Origin: Bacillus sp. ISL-7 | GTDB taxonomy: Bacteria; Bacillota; Bacilli; Bacillales_B; DSM-18226 | Direction of reading: 5' to 3' | Assembly (NCBI RefSeq): GCF_018613065.1 | Contig: NZ_JAGGQW010000021.1 | Coordinates: 88,251-152,250, forward strand | DNA: 64,000 nucleotides | Shown here: positions 9,381-19,903 of the stretch, in pieces | Layout: each line of letters starts with the position of its first letter | Numbering within the stretch: the first letter of the stretch is position 1 | Translations under genes and position numbers: made by a program | Notes under the pieces: generated by a model | Databases searched by the model: none | The model's input: the letters and a program-made list of their open reading frames with translations, nothing else | Told to the model about the DNA's origin: nothing

Positions 9381-10202
9381 ATGGTTACAGCATTTAAAGA
9401 AGAATCGACCGAAAATCAAGCTGTTCAGTCTAACAGCCAGTTGCAAAAGGAACATATCTTAGAGGTAAATAATCTAGAAATATTTTATGGAGAAAAACGA
9501 GCTGTCAATGGGATTTCACTTGATATTGAAAAAAATTCCGTTACAGCACTCATAGGCCCTTCAGGCTGTGGTAAATCCACTTTTTTAAGAAGTATTAATC
9601 GAATGAATGACCTGATCCCTGGAGCAAGGGCGGAGGGAGAAATCATATATGAAGATCTCAATATTCTGTCGGAACAAATAAATGTCGTTGCACTACGTAA
9701 GGAAATCGGCATGGTTTTTCAAAAGCCCAACCCATTTCCAAAATCAATTTATGAGAATATTACACACGCCCTTAAATTTTCTGGAATCAAAAAGAAAAGC
9801 AAACTTGATGAAATGGTGGAAGTGAGTCTGAAAAAAGCAGCATTATGGGAGGAAGTAAAGGACAGGCTTCATAAATCGGCTTTGTCACTTTCTGGCGGGC
9901 AGCAGCAACGACTTTGTATTGCAAGGACGATTGCGATGAAACCGACAGTCATGCTCCTTGATGAACCATCCTCGGCACTAGACCCAATATCCAATGCTAA
10001 AGTTGAGGATTTAATTGTTGAGTTGAAAAAAGAGTATTCCATTATAATTGTCACCCATAATATGCAGCAGGCATCACGTATTTCTGATAAAACAGCCTTC
10101 TTCTTGAGCGGTGATATAATTGAATATGATCATACGGAAAAAATCTTTACCAATCCATCTGTTAAAAAGACAGAGGAATATATCTCAGGTAGGTTTGGAT
10201 AA
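9381..10202 (+). CDS. pstB: Phosphate ABC transporter ATPase PstB (first copy)
   Basis: A 273-residue ABC ATPase that powers PstCA. Walker A GPSGCGKS, signature LSGGQQQR, Walker [14 protein letters not shown] and the switch His in VTHNMQQ are all present. About 30 extra residues precede the core. It is one of two tandem PstB genes, as in B. subtilis pstBA/pstBB; which one is favoured in vivo cannot be told. Confidence 0.95.
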   Translation: MVTAFKEESTENQAVQSNSQLQKEHILEVNNLEIFYGEKRAVNGISLDIEKNSVTALIGPSGCGKSTFLRSINRMNDLIPGARAEGEIIYEDLNILSEQINVVALRKEIGMVFQKPNPFPKSIYENITHALKFSGIKKKSKLDEMVEVSLKKAALWEEVKDRLHKSALSLSGGQQQRLCIARTIAMKPTVMLLDEPSSALDPISNAKVEDLIVELKKEYSIIIVTHNMQQASRISDKTAFFLSGDIIEYDHTEKIFTNPSVKKTEEYISGRFG

Positions 10203-10214
10203 GGGGGAAAAGTT

Positions 10215-10988
10215 GTGGCAATACCAACATTAACCAGACAAGTATTTGATGTCAAAGACCTGAATTTATGGTATGGAGAGCATCATGCGTTAAAAAACAT
10301 CAACTTTCCAATTGACAAAAAAGAGGTTACCGCTATCATCGGTCCCTCGGGCTGTGGAAAATCTACATTTATCAAAACTTTAAACTTAATGATTAATATG
10401 GTCCCAAATGTAAAAATGACGGGCGAAATTAATCTAAATGGGCAAAATATATTAGACAAGAAAATGGATCTCGTCGAACTGCGAAAACATGTTGGAATGG
10501 TTTTTCAGAAGGGAAATCCATTTCCACAATCTATCTTTGATAATGTTGCCTATGGCCCAAGAGTCCATGGTATCACTAAAAAGAAGCATCTAGATGAGAT
10601 TGTCATTAAATCACTGATGGATGTAGCATTATGGGAGGAAGTAAAGGATCGTTTAAATGCTCCTGCTTTAGGTCTTTCTGGGGGACAACAGCAAAGGCTA
10701 TGTATTGCAAGAGCACTTGCAACGAAACCTGAAGTGTTGTTAATGGACGAACCTACTTCAGCATTAGACCCAATTTCTACGTTAAAAATTGAGGAAATGA
10801 TCCTAGAATTAAAAGAAAAATATACGATTGTTATTGTTACCCATAACATGCAGCAGGCATCAAGGGTTTCAGACAAAACAGCTTTCTTTTTAATGGGTGA
10901 ATTAATCGAGCTAGATTCAACTTCGACAATTTTTTCAAATCCAAAAGACTCACGGACTGAAGGATATATTACAGGAAGATTCGGATGA
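10215..10988 (+). CDS. pstB: Phosphate ABC transporter ATPase PstB (second copy)
   Basis: A 257-residue ABC ATPase close in sequence to the preceding gene ([35 protein letters not shown]). GTG start at 10215 behind AAGGGGGAA. The two copies probably arose by an old tandem duplication shared with B. subtilis. Confidence 0.95.
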   Translation: MAIPTLTRQVFDVKDLNLWYGEHHALKNINFPIDKKEVTAIIGPSGCGKSTFIKTLNLMINMVPNVKMTGEINLNGQNILDKKMDLVELRKHVGMVFQKGNPFPQSIFDNVAYGPRVHGITKKKHLDEIVIKSLMDVALWEEVKDRLNAPALGLSGGQQQRLCIARALATKPEVLLMDEPTSALDPISTLKIEEMILELKEKYTIVIVTHNMQQASRVSDKTAFFLMGELIELDSTSTIFSNPKDSRTEGYITGRFG

Positions 10989-11001
10989 TGAGGTGTCTAC
11001 T

Positions 11002-11661
11002 ATGAGTACGAGGACAAATTTTGATAATAATTTAAAAGAATTAAAAGATCTTCTATTAAAAATGGCTGAAAAATCGGAGCACGCTATCCAAGAATCGATG
11101 ATTGCCTTAATAAATCAGGATATGGAAAAGGCGAAGCAGGTCATTGATGGTGATAATGAAATCGATGAGTTAGAATATGAAATTAATGATAAAGCATTAT
11201 TATTAATTGCAAGACAATCACCAGTAGCCACCGATCTTAGGAAAATTAATGTGGCATTAAAGGTTTCGTCTGAGGTTGAACGTTTTGCAGATATAGCAGT
11301 AAATATAGCAAAATCGACCATCCATATTGGCAAGGAAGAGCATTTTAAAGAAATAATAGATATACCAAAAATGATGGAGATGGCCTTAGAGATGGTTTCT
11401 GATTCCATAAAAGCCTATTATTCAGAAGATGTTACATTGGCAAAAAAGTGCGCGGAAAAAGATGATGCAGTGGACAAAATGTTTGGAAGCTTAATCCAAG
11501 AATTATTGAGCTATATCCCACAAAATCCAAACTCTACGAATCAAATTATTCAATTAGCGTTTGTATGTAGATTTATTGAAAGAATCGCAGACCATTCAAC
11601 CAATATCGCAGAGCAAGTCATTTACCTTGTGACAGGTAACCGTGTTAATTTAAATGCCTAA
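11002..11661 (+). CDS. phoU: Phosphate signalling regulator PhoU
   Basis: A 219-residue all-helical protein with the two PhoU repeats (three-helix bundles) and acidic metal-binding clusters such as DNEIDELE and EKDDAVDKM. It links Pst transport to the PhoR kinase and restrains phosphate uptake. ATG 11002 lies 6 nt after GAGGTG; an in-frame GTG at 10993 is inside that site. PhoU as the last pst gene is common in bacteria, but it is absent from the B. subtilis pst operon. Confidence 0.93.
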   Translation: MSTRTNFDNNLKELKDLLLKMAEKSEHAIQESMIALINQDMEKAKQVIDGDNEIDELEYEINDKALLLIARQSPVATDLRKINVALKVSSEVERFADIAVNIAKSTIHIGKEEHFKEIIDIPKMMEMALEMVSDSIKAYYSEDVTLAKKCAEKDDAVDKMFGSLIQELLSYIPQNPNSTNQIIQLAFVCRFIERIADHSTNIAEQVIYLVTGNRVNLNA

Positions 11662-11680
11662 TGATAAATAGTGTTTATTA

Positions 11681-11716
11681 AAGATAAGGATTTTTATGCC
11701 TTATCTTTTTTTATTT
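11681..11716 (+). terminator. pst-phoU operon terminator
   Basis: AAGATAAGG / CCTTATCTT stem followed by a T-rich run. Confidence 0.8.
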
Positions 11717-11737
11717 TAGGCTCTGTTAATCTTAGAT

Positions 11738-11867
11738 GTTGATTTACGCTCCAGGCGCGTGCGGTTCGCGGGCGGTCAGGGGAGCCTCCTCGGCGCTAAG
11801 CGCCCCTGCGGGGTCTCCCCTGCCCCGTCCTCCCGCAGGAGTCTTCGCGCCTTCCGCTCCAATCAAC
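11738..11867. repeat. GC-rich foldback intergenic repeat
   Basis: A 130-nt GC-rich island in AT-rich surroundings. Its ends are inverted (GTTGATT at 11738, AATCAAC at 11861) and it folds internally through GGCGCTAAGCGCC and GGGGAG/CTCCCC arms. I recognise it as a dispersed element common in Bacillus genomes, non-coding and of unknown function. A truncated relative lies at 63730. The rest of the gap to 12072 shows no gene. Confidence 0.75.
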
Positions 11868-12072
11868 TTGGCTGTAATATCAACAATGACCTTTATCACA
11901 TCCTTATTTTACAAGGGAAACGGATTGGCATTTAATACTAAAGTCTTTCAAGAAACGACAATTTGCGTTTATTGTGCGCGGTTGAATCTGGTGGTACGAT
12001 TAAATTATCATGTATTAAGCATAATTTGGAATTTGGTGCATATATTGATTGTTTGCAGAAATGGAGGAAGAC

Positions 12073-12624
12073 ATGATTAATGAGATTAGTAACCTAAAAG
12101 GAGATGGAAGAAATAAAACTAACAATCCATCTACAGATTTTATTCCAATTAAAGGTGAGTTGGCCGCAAAGCTTGTTACCCCCCGCAAATTGCTTCTCTA
12201 CTGGGAAGTTTCCGATATACCCAAAAAAATGATAGAACTATTTTTTAATCTTAGCTTTGAGAGTCTTATCCCTGTTGTTCGGATCTATGATGTCACTGAT
12301 TTGGTTTTTACCGGAAAAAATGCTCACCATTTTTTTGAGATCGCGGTTCCTTATAAGAAAGGACATTGGTTCATAAAAGGATTGGTTGCAAATCGCAGCT
12401 ATATAGCAGAATTAGGGATTACTATTTCCAATCAGGAATTTTTCCCCCTATTCCGTTCCAATTCCATTCAAACTCCGATGATGGGAATACCGAATGGAAA
12501 TGAGATGAATCATGATCTAATCCAACTTAAACAACATGAAGAGCAGCCGCCAAAGTGGATTGATCATGTTAGTACGTATAGTTATTACGTGGAATCAAAA
12601 AACATGGAGAATATTAATGGATAA
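12073..12624 (+). CDS. DUF4912 domain protein
   Basis: A 183-residue soluble protein. The central part (LVTPRKLLLYWEVSD to about residue 130) matches DUF4912, a small beta domain often found beside glycosyltransferases and glycogen-related genes; its biochemical role is unknown. ATG 12073 follows GGAGG by 5 nt. It overlaps the glycosyltransferase gene by 8 nt, so the two are translationally coupled and probably act together. Confidence 0.75.
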   Translation: MINEISNLKGDGRNKTNNPSTDFIPIKGELAAKLVTPRKLLLYWEVSDIPKKMIELFFNLSFESLIPVVRIYDVTDLVFTGKNAHHFFEIAVPYKKGHWFIKGLVANRSYIAELGITISNQEFFPLFRSNSIQTPMMGIPNGNEMNHDLIQLKQHEEQPPKWIDHVSTYSYYVESKNMENING

Positions 12625-13876
12625 TATATTCTCCCAACACGATGATTTGCATAAAACCCCATCCAATTATCGGACATTAAAAATACTGATGCTTTGCTGG
12701 GAATATCCTCCTAATATTGTTGGCGGTCTTTCAAGGCATGTATTTGGATTATCCGATCATTTGGCAGAAAAAGGACATGAAGTTCATGTTTTAACGGCGT
12801 TAAATGGTAATCTTCCATCATTTGAAAATATGGATGGCGTAAATGTTCATCGCGTCAAACCAATAAACCAATACGATGATAATTTTCTTTCGTGGATAGG
12901 TGGACTTAATTTAGCTATGGCTTTCAAGGCAGAAAAATTAGCCGAGGAAATCCATTTTGATATCATCCATGCACATGATTGGCTTGTTGGTTCAGCCTCG
13001 ATTGTATTGAAAGAATCACTGAAAATTCCACTACTAGCGACCATTCATGCGACAGAGTATGGAAGGAACAACGGTATTCATACTCAAATGCAACAGTTTA
13101 TTCATAAAAAGGAACAGCAATTAATTGGCGAATCCGATCAAATTATTGTTTGCAGCGATTACATGAAAGATGTTCTCAACTCCGTCTTTAATGCGAAAAA
13201 TGAAAAGATAGCCATTATTCCAAATGGTATTGCACCTGTCTTGAATGAACTAGATACAGAGGAAATATTTCCGGAACTTAAGGATCAGAAATACATTTTT
13301 TCAATTGGTAGGATCGTAAAAGAAAAAGGATTTGAAACCATAATAGAGGCAGCTTCGATCGCAAAAGAGAGGGAAATAGATTGCTTTTTTGTGATAGCGG
13401 GAAAAGGACCGATGCTCGAAACGTATCGAAGACAAATTAACGTGCGGAATTTAGAAAGCCATATTACATTTGTGGGATATGTTACTGATGAGCAAAGGAA
13501 TTCACTCATTGCTGGAAGTGAACTAGCAGTCATTCCTAGTTTATATGAACCTTTCGGAATAGTGGTACTTGAAACGATGATCTTAGGTAAACCAACGATT
13601 GTATCCAAAACAGGTGGGATGAAGGGTATTGTGAAGCATCTACATACAGGATTACTAATGACCCCTGGGGATGCAGAGAGCATGCTCGAACAAATCGACT
13701 TTCTAATAAATCATCCACTTAAAGCAGAAGAAATTGGCAAAAAAGGAAGACAAATTGTAATAAGCCTGTATGGATGGAAACGTATTGCATCCGAAACAAG
13801 CAGGGTAATGGAAGATACTGTATTGAACAAACGCGTTCATACTGATGCACAAAAAGAAACTCCATATAATTTATAA
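12617..13876 (+). CDS. yqgM: Glycosyltransferase family 4 (YqgM-like)
   Basis: A 419-residue GT-B fold enzyme. The N-terminal domain opens with MLCWEYPPNIVGGLSRHV, the starch/glycogen-synthase-like GGL motif; the C-terminal domain has GRIVKEKGFETII and the E-X7-E nucleotide-sugar motif in EPFGIVVLE. It should transfer a sugar from an NDP-sugar with retention; donor and acceptor are unknown. ATG 12617 lies within the end of the DUF4912 gene behind GGAGA. Position after pst matches yqgM of B. subtilis. Confidence 0.85.
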   Translation: MDNIFSQHDDLHKTPSNYRTLKILMLCWEYPPNIVGGLSRHVFGLSDHLAEKGHEVHVLTALNGNLPSFENMDGVNVHRVKPINQYDDNFLSWIGGLNLAMAFKAEKLAEEIHFDIIHAHDWLVGSASIVLKESLKIPLLATIHATEYGRNNGIHTQMQQFIHKKEQQLIGESDQIIVCSDYMKDVLNSVFNAKNEKIAIIPNGIAPVLNELDTEEIFPELKDQKYIFSIGRIVKEKGFETIIEAASIAKEREIDCFFVIAGKGPMLETYRRQINVRNLESHITFVGYVTDEQRNSLIAGSELAVIPSLYEPFGIVVLETMILGKPTIVSKTGGMKGIVKHLHTGLLMTPGDAESMLEQIDFLINHPLKAEEIGKKGRQIVISLYGWKRIASETSRVMEDTVLNKRVHTDAQKETPYNL

Positions 13877-13888
13877 AATGAAGTGGGT

Positions 13889-14128
13889 ATGAAAGAATAT
13901 ACTGCCATGCCGAACTAGAAGGTTTTTACAGATCAAATTTGGAGTTCACTTCAAAAGGGGAACTTGAATTATCTTCCGATAGCCAAAGGTCCAGCGGCCA
14001 GTATTTTTGCAATGAAAATGACGATAGAGTCGCATGGAATTGCTAAAATGAACACATGGACCATGACAGGTTCCAACAAAAGTGAATTGATTTCAATGGA
14101 GGAAGCACTTTTAAAGAAAATTCACTGA
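13889..14128 (+). pseudogene. Small gene interrupted by an in-frame amber codon
   Basis: From ATG 13889 (weak site AAGTGGG) the frame runs 79 codons to TGA 14126, broken only by TAG at codon 10 (13916-13918). The downstream part (KVFTDQIWSSLQKGNLNYLP, later GPAASIFAMKMTIESHG) reads like a real protein. I do not recognise the family. It may be a nonsense-mutated small gene or a remnant truncated at the 5' end. The rest of the 13877-14238 gap should hold the rpmG promoter but shows no clear boxes. Confidence 0.45.
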
Positions 14129-14238
14129 AATGAATGAAAGTTTATTAACAAAAAAACATACTAGCATTTCCTTTTAAAAAATGATATTATGGAAAAGTCG
14201 TATGAAAGAAATGCTTAATTGTTTGGAGGGAAATAAAC

Positions 14239-14388
14239 ATGCGTGTGAATATTACATTGGCTTGCACTGAGTGTGGAGATCGTAACTATATTTCAACAAA
14301 AAATAAACGTAATAATCCAGATCGTCTTGAGCTTAAGAAATATTGCCCAAGAGAAAAACGTTCAACAGCACATCGCGAAACAAAATAA
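14239..14388 (+). CDS. rpmG: 50S ribosomal protein L33
   Basis: A 49-residue ribosomal protein (starts [17 protein letters not shown], ends HRETK) on a good GGAGGG site. It has the first zinc-type pair CTEC but only one cysteine in the second half (YCPREK), so the four-cysteine zinc site of C+ L33 proteins is incomplete. Location before yqgN matches an rpmG gene of B. subtilis. Confidence 0.95.
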   Translation: MRVNITLACTECGDRNYISTKNKRNNPDRLELKKYCPREKRSTAHRETK

Positions 14389-14422
14389 ACAGTGGGGGCT
14401 TCCTGCTGTTTTTTTTGTTGTC
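14385..14422 (+). terminator. Probable rpmG terminator
   Basis: AAACAG / CTGTTT stem with a 13-nt loop, followed by eight T. The stem is short. Confidence 0.5.
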
Positions 14423-14444
14423 TAAAAGTTAGGAGCTTACTAAA

Positions 14445-15011
14445 ATGAATAATAAAAACTCTATTCGTAAGCAAATGAGAGAAACGCTTTCAAAGCTTAC
14501 AAAACCTCAATACGAAGATTATTCGTATAAAATTGCTTGTACACTTTATGAGGATGAAGCATGGAAACAAGCAAAAGTTATTGGATTAACGGTTTCAAAA
14601 CAACCAGAAGTGGATACATATCAATTGATTCGCAAAGCCTGGGAATCAGGAAAACAAGTTGTTGTGCCAAAATGTGATTCAAATGAAAGACGGCTATCAT
14701 TTAGAACTTTAAATGAATTTTCTCAGCTGGAATCAGTATTTTATGGTCTATTTGAGCCGATTGAGGAAGTAACTAAGGAAGTTGATGCAGATAGGATTGA
14801 CCTAATGATTGTTCCAGGTTTAGCCTATACAAAAGAAGGGTACCGTTTGGGTTTTGGTGGAGGCTATTATGATCGTTATTTACAAAATTACCACGGTATG
14901 ACGATTTCACTTGCCTTTACTGATCAATTGGTCCCACAGTTTCTTGTTGAGGAGCATGATGTACCGGTATCCCAAATTATTACAAACCATGGAGTTATCA
15001 AAATAAAATGA
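14445..15011 (+). CDS. yqgN: 5-formyltetrahydrofolate cyclo-ligase
   Basis: A 188-residue enzyme (MTHFS family) that converts 5-formyl-THF and ATP to 5,10-methenyl-THF. The C-terminal signature GYRLGFGGGYYDRYL and the N-terminal basic RKQMR motif are present. It overlaps the DUF92 gene by 4 nt (ATGA), so the two are co-translated. It serves the same one-carbon pool as the gcv operon later in the window. Confidence 0.92.
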   Translation: MNNKNSIRKQMRETLSKLTKPQYEDYSYKIACTLYEDEAWKQAKVIGLTVSKQPEVDTYQLIRKAWESGKQVVVPKCDSNERRLSFRTLNEFSQLESVFYGLFEPIEEVTKEVDADRIDLMIVPGLAYTKEGYRLGFGGGYYDRYLQNYHGMTISLAFTDQLVPQFLVEEHDVPVSQIITNHGVIKIK

Positions 15012-15796
15012 TCATAGCGATTTTGATTTTCGTTGGAATTCTATTGACAGGTGCGGCAGGTTATAAATCCAAATCCTTGACTAGATCAGGGGCCTTTGCT
15101 GCCATTTTAGTTGGACTTGCAGTGTATTTAGGCTTCGATGTAAATGGTCTTTTCCTGCTTGGGGTATTTTTTGCCTCTTCAAGTTTTTGGTCAAAATACA
15201 AAAGTAGTGATAAGAGCATAATAGAAGAAAAGCTTGCAAAAGGGGCTACAAGAGATTGGCGTCAGGTCGCTGCGAATGGAGGAGCGGCCGGGCTTTTCAG
15301 TATCATTCAGTATTTCAACAATGATATGATCTGGTTAGTTGGCTTTATAGTATGTCTGGCTAGTGCAAATTCTGATACCTGGGCCTCGGAAATCGGTAGT
15401 TTAAGCAAAAAAGAACCATTATACATACGTTCCTTTAAACGGGTTGAAAAGGGGACATCGGGAGCAATCAGTTTATTGGGAAGCTTGGCATCCCTTGCAG
15501 GTTCCTTCTTAATTTCAATCATAGGATTTTGGCTTTTTGATTTAAGTTATTTCTTAACAGCTCTTGTTTTCCTTTTTGGTTTTTTGGGAAATGTTATTGA
15601 TACGTTGATTGGTGCCTTTTACCAACAGGTATATGTTTGTGTGAAATGCGGGATAGAGACTGAAAAAAAGAGGCATTGTGATTTGCCGGCAAATAGAATA
15701 AAAGGGTCTGTCTTTGTAGATAATGATATGGTGAATTTCCTTTCAGGTTGTGTTGCTGCTATGTCAGCGATAGGAATCATTTATTTGAATAACTAA
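15008..15796 (+). CDS. DUF92 (TMEM19-type) membrane protein
   Basis: A 262-residue multi-pass protein with the DUF92 motifs ANSDTWASEIG and GNVIDTLIGAFYQ, plus a CVKC-containing loop near residue 216. Related proteins have been linked to prenyl-phosphate or CTP-dependent kinases, but the function here is unknown. It is coupled to yqgN by an ATGA overlap. Confidence 0.8.
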   Translation: MIIAILIFVGILLTGAAGYKSKSLTRSGAFAAILVGLAVYLGFDVNGLFLLGVFFASSSFWSKYKSSDKSIIEEKLAKGATRDWRQVAANGGAAGLFSIIQYFNNDMIWLVGFIVCLASANSDTWASEIGSLSKKEPLYIRSFKRVEKGTSGAISLLGSLASLAGSFLISIIGFWLFDLSYFLTALVFLFGFLGNVIDTLIGAFYQQVYVCVKCGIETEKKRHCDLPANRIKGSVFVDNDMVNFLSGCVAAMSAIGIIYLNN

Positions 15797-15826
15797 TTTT
15801 TTTGGGGATGAATGATATTGATATAG

Positions 15827-16807
<981 letters not shown>

Positions 16808-16810
16808 TCA

Positions 16811-16850
16811 AAAGGATTGAATTCTTATACTTGAATTCAGTCCTTTTTTT
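16811..16850 (+). terminator. ldh terminator
   Basis: AAGGATTGAATTC / GAATTCAGTCCTT stem with one G-T pair, then seven T. Confidence 0.85.
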
Positions 16851-16900
16851 ATGGATAAAATGATGGTCATAATCGCAAAATACTAGTAGGAGGGATGAGA

Positions 16901-17095
16901 ATGTCTCGTATGTTAACATCCATATTGATGATTGGTTCTATTGGTTATTTTGGTTTCCGATACAGATACCGTCTTATTAATGTGCTACTAGGGTCTAGTT
17001 GGATGCGCAGGCTTGCTGTAGGCTCAGTTATGAGCTTCCCAGGTGTAAAACAAAAAATGATGCAATCGGTTTTTGGAAGACCATCTGAATGGTGA
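16901..17095 (+). CDS. yqgO: Small basic membrane-associated protein (YqgO-like)
   Basis: A 64-residue protein with an N-terminal hydrophobic segment (LTSILMIGSIGYFGF) and a basic tail, start ATG 16901 behind AGGAGGG. No domain is recognised. The symbol rests on its size and place between yqgN and the rhomboid gene, as in B. subtilis. Confidence 0.55.
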   Translation: MSRMLTSILMIGSIGYFGFRYRYRLINVLLGSSWMRRLAVGSVMSFPGVKQKMMQSVFGRPSEW

Positions 17096-17117
17096 AAACC
17101 ACAGATGGTTTTTTTTT
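17081..17117 (+). terminator. yqgO terminator
   Basis: CCATCTG / CAGATGG stem spanning the stop codon, followed by nine T. Confidence 0.75.
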
Positions 17118-17258
17118 ATGGAGAAGACGTATCTTAATAAAAATAAAAAGCTTGATTGATTATTGTTACTCGAGAATCGTTTATAATGAAAGATATAAGA
17201 AAAAGAGTTATCGCAGCTTGATATGGCCGTTTATTTTTACATAGGAAGCAGGGGGGAA

Positions 17259-18503
17259 ATGAATAATAGAGAACGTTACATATTTTGGAAATTAGCGTAT
17301 TCATTTATTTCAGATCATGGTTACCGTATTATTCAATTATTTGAAAATCAAAAAGAATTATGGCTAGAAAAAATAGAAAATAAAAAAGCACCGATCATTC
17401 GTCTGCTGCTCCACAATTTGGATTGGAGTAATGCTATGCAGCGTGATATTGAGTTTACTGCAGCAAATGGAGAGAGAGTCCGCAAGCAAATTGGTCGACA
17501 TGAGTTAAATGTGGTCAATATTTATGTTAGTCAATTCCCACCAGTTGATGAATATGAATTTCGTCTCGCGAAACCTTTTGTCCATTCTGAAGGAAATAAA
17601 ACGATGGTAAGCTCGATTCTTTTTGCACAAGGGGTATACGAAGCAGGTTTTCATCGTATTTCAGAGAGGCTTGGGGCTGAACTTCATTTTTCAATCAATG
17701 ATGATCACTTAGAAGAGGATGTTGAGTCCGTTAAGAAAGCGGCATTGGATTATGCGATTAAGAAAGTTAAGACGGAAAGAGCAATTCTGTTGAACGGCAA
17801 ACCAATATTTACGTATGTTTTCATTGCCATTCAGGTTGCTGTTTTTTTCTGGCTTCAGCTTCATGGTGGAAGCACCAATACTTCTACCTTGATTAAATAC
17901 GGGGCCAAGGTCAACCAATTAATCGTGGAAGGAGAATGGTGGAGATTTATTACACCCGTTTTTCTTCATATTGGTTTTATCCATCTGGCAATGAACACTC
18001 TGGCATTGTACTTTCTCGGAACTGAAGTGGAAAGAATTTTTGGCAATCTTCGTTTTCTTTGGATTTACTTGTTTGCTGGAGTTACAGGTTTTATTGCCAG
18101 TTTCATCTTCAGTGCTAACTTATCAGCAGGGGCAAGCGGTGCTATTTTTGGCTGTTTTGGTGCATTACTTTATTTTGGAGTTATTTATCCGAAGTTATTT
18201 TTCCGAACAATGGGATTGAATTTGCTTGTCGTTCTTGGAATCAACCTTATGGTTGGGTTCTCTGCATCGGGAATTGATAATGCAGGTCATCTAGGCGGGT
18301 TGGCAGGGGGATTCCTAGCAGCTGGCACTGTCCACTTTCCAAAGAAGAACAAACTATGGCTGCAAATGTTGTTTTTTATTGCGTCTGTCGCACTGCTATA
18401 TGGTTCTTTATCTTATGGTTTTAGCTCTTTAGGGAAATCACATGATGAAAATTCTCTACAAGAAATTAATCGCCAGCTTCAATCCTCTGACGAAGGAGAA
18501 TAG
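17259..18503 (+). CDS. gluP: Rhomboid intramembrane serine protease (GluP/YqgP)
   Basis: A 414-residue protein. The N-terminal cytoplasmic half (about 1-170) matches the GluP N-domain; the rhomboid domain has six or seven helices with the catalytic Ser in GASGAIFG and His in NAGHLGG. It cleaves membrane proteins within the bilayer. I choose ATG 17259, which aligns with the usual start; the frame from 17223 has no ribosome site. B. subtilis GluP has about 507 residues with C-terminal TPR repeats; this one stops shortly after the last helix and lacks them. Confidence 0.88.
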   Translation: MNNRERYIFWKLAYSFISDHGYRIIQLFENQKELWLEKIENKKAPIIRLLLHNLDWSNAMQRDIEFTAANGERVRKQIGRHELNVVNIYVSQFPPVDEYEFRLAKPFVHSEGNKTMVSSILFAQGVYEAGFHRISERLGAELHFSINDDHLEEDVESVKKAALDYAIKKVKTERAILLNGKPIFTYVFIAIQVAVFFWLQLHGGSTNTSTLIKYGAKVNQLIVEGEWWRFITPVFLHIGFIHLAMNTLALYFLGTEVERIFGNLRFLWIYLFAGVTGFIASFIFSANLSAGASGAIFGCFGALLYFGVIYPKLFFRTMGLNLLVVLGINLMVGFSASGIDNAGHLGGLAGGFLAAGTVHFPKKNKLWLQMLFFIASVALLYGSLSYGFSSLGKSHDENSLQEINRQLQSSDEGE

Positions 18504-18580
18504 AATAACCAAATTATATTTCTGAAAAAAAATTTCTTGTACTAATATGTTTCTCTCAATTAAAATACAAGGAGATATAA

Positions 18581-18793
18581 ATGAAAACTATTTATGATAT
18601 TCAGCAATTTTTAAAGCGCTTTGGAACCATTATTTATATTGGTGAAAGAGTCGCGGACCTTGAATTAATGGAAATGGAGCTAAAGGAACTATATCAATCA
18701 CAGCTGATAGAGCCAATGGAGTTCCAAACAGCTCTGTTAATTTTGAGGCATGAGATACAATTTCAAAAAGAAAAAGTCAAAAAAGATAGGTGA
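18581..18793 (+). CDS. yqgQ: YqgQ family protein
   Basis: A 70-residue acidic, largely helical protein (starts MKTIYDIQQFLKRFG) behind AAGGAGAT. Members of this family sit between gluP and glcK throughout Bacillus; the function is unknown. The stop codon overlaps the glcK ribosome site. Confidence 0.85.
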   Translation: MKTIYDIQQFLKRFGTIIYIGERVADLELMEMELKELYQSQLIEPMEFQTALLILRHEIQFQKEKVKKDR

Positions 18794-18798
18794 TTCTA

Positions 18799-19770
18799 TT
18801 GTCAAGAAAATGGATTGTGGGTGTTGACCTCGGTGGGACAACTACTAAATTAGCCTTCGTAACAACTGATGGTGAAATCGTTCACAAATGGGAAATACCA
18901 ACGGATAACACAAATGAAGGACAAAACATTACTGGTAATATTGCTAAGGCAATTGATGAAAAACTTGCTGAACATGATCAATTAAAAAGTAATTTACTAG
19001 GAATTGGTATGGGGGCACCTGGACCAGTTAACTATGAAAAGGGAATTGTTTTAAATGTCGTAAATTTAGGCTGGCCAGATAACTATCCCCTAAAGGACCA
19101 TCTTGAAGCAGCGACCTCCCTACCAGCAGCGATTGAAAATGACGCAAACTCTGCGGCATTGGGTGAGATGTGGATGGGAGCGGGCGCTGGAGCGAAGGAC
19201 CTTGTTTGTATCACACTCGGAACAGGTGTCGGTGGCGGCGTAATTGTTGGCGGCAAAGTTGTTCAAGGCATTAATGGTGCTGCGGGAGAAATAGGTCATA
19301 TTACAGCCATCACATCGGGTGGTGCACCATGCAATTGTGGGAAGACAGGCTGTTTGGAAACGGTCGCTTCTGCAACAGGCATTGTTCGATTAGCTCAGAT
19401 TGAACTAGCTAAGGGGTTAAAAAGTGAATTATCTGAAAAGATTGCTGAGAATGGCAGCATTACAGCAAAAGATGTCTTTGATGCAGCCCGTAATAGTGAT
19501 GAATTGGCCCAATCAGTATTGGATGATTTTTCCTTTCATTTAGGATTCGTATTAGCTAGTATTGCCAACACCCTAAATCCGGAAAAAATTGTTCTTGGCG
19601 GCGGTGTTTCAAAAGCTGGCGATATATTAGTTGATCCAGTAAAAAATAATTTTGAAAAATTTGCTTTTTCATCCGTAAGAGATTCCACGAAACTTGCTTT
19701 GGCGACATTAGGAAATGATGCAGGTGTCCTTGGTGCAGCATGGCTAATAAAGAATAAATTAAATCAATAA
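18799..19770 (+). CDS. glcK: Glucokinase, ROK family
   Basis: A 323-residue enzyme phosphorylating glucose with ATP. It has the ATP-binding GVDLGGTTTKLAF, the ROK catalytic region ENDANSAALGE and the zinc motif CNCGKTGCLE with the preceding GHIT histidine. The likely start is TTG 18799, 6 nt after AGGTG; a GTG at 18790 lies inside that site. Position after yqgQ matches B. subtilis glcK. Confidence 0.93.
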   Translation: MSRKWIVGVDLGGTTTKLAFVTTDGEIVHKWEIPTDNTNEGQNITGNIAKAIDEKLAEHDQLKSNLLGIGMGAPGPVNYEKGIVLNVVNLGWPDNYPLKDHLEAATSLPAAIENDANSAALGEMWMGAGAGAKDLVCITLGTGVGGGVIVGGKVVQGINGAAGEIGHITAITSGGAPCNCGKTGCLETVASATGIVRLAQIELAKGLKSELSEKIAENGSITAKDVFDAARNSDELAQSVLDDFSFHLGFVLASIANTLNPEKIVLGGGVSKAGDILVDPVKNNFEKFAFSSVRDSTKLALATLGNDAGVLGAAWLIKNKLNQ

Positions 19771-19786
19771 TCTCCAAAGGGAAAAT

Positions 19787-19807
19787 CCGCAGTCATGCGG
19801 CTTTTTT
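19787..19807 (+). terminator. glcK terminator
   Basis: CCGCA / TGCGG stem with a GTCA loop and a following CTTTTTT. Confidence 0.7.
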
Positions 19808-19903
19808 CCTATTTAGTAATATTTTCTAAAAAGTTGAAACATTTTTGTCAAAAAAACGTACTAACCTATGAGAGTGAAAATGAGAGGAGGAAATATTGAT
19901 AAA

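Noticed and set aside
11736..12080. 114-codon open frame with Pro/Ala/Gly-rich translation
   Set aside because: It is produced by the GC-rich foldback repeat, has no ribosome site and no protein-like pattern.
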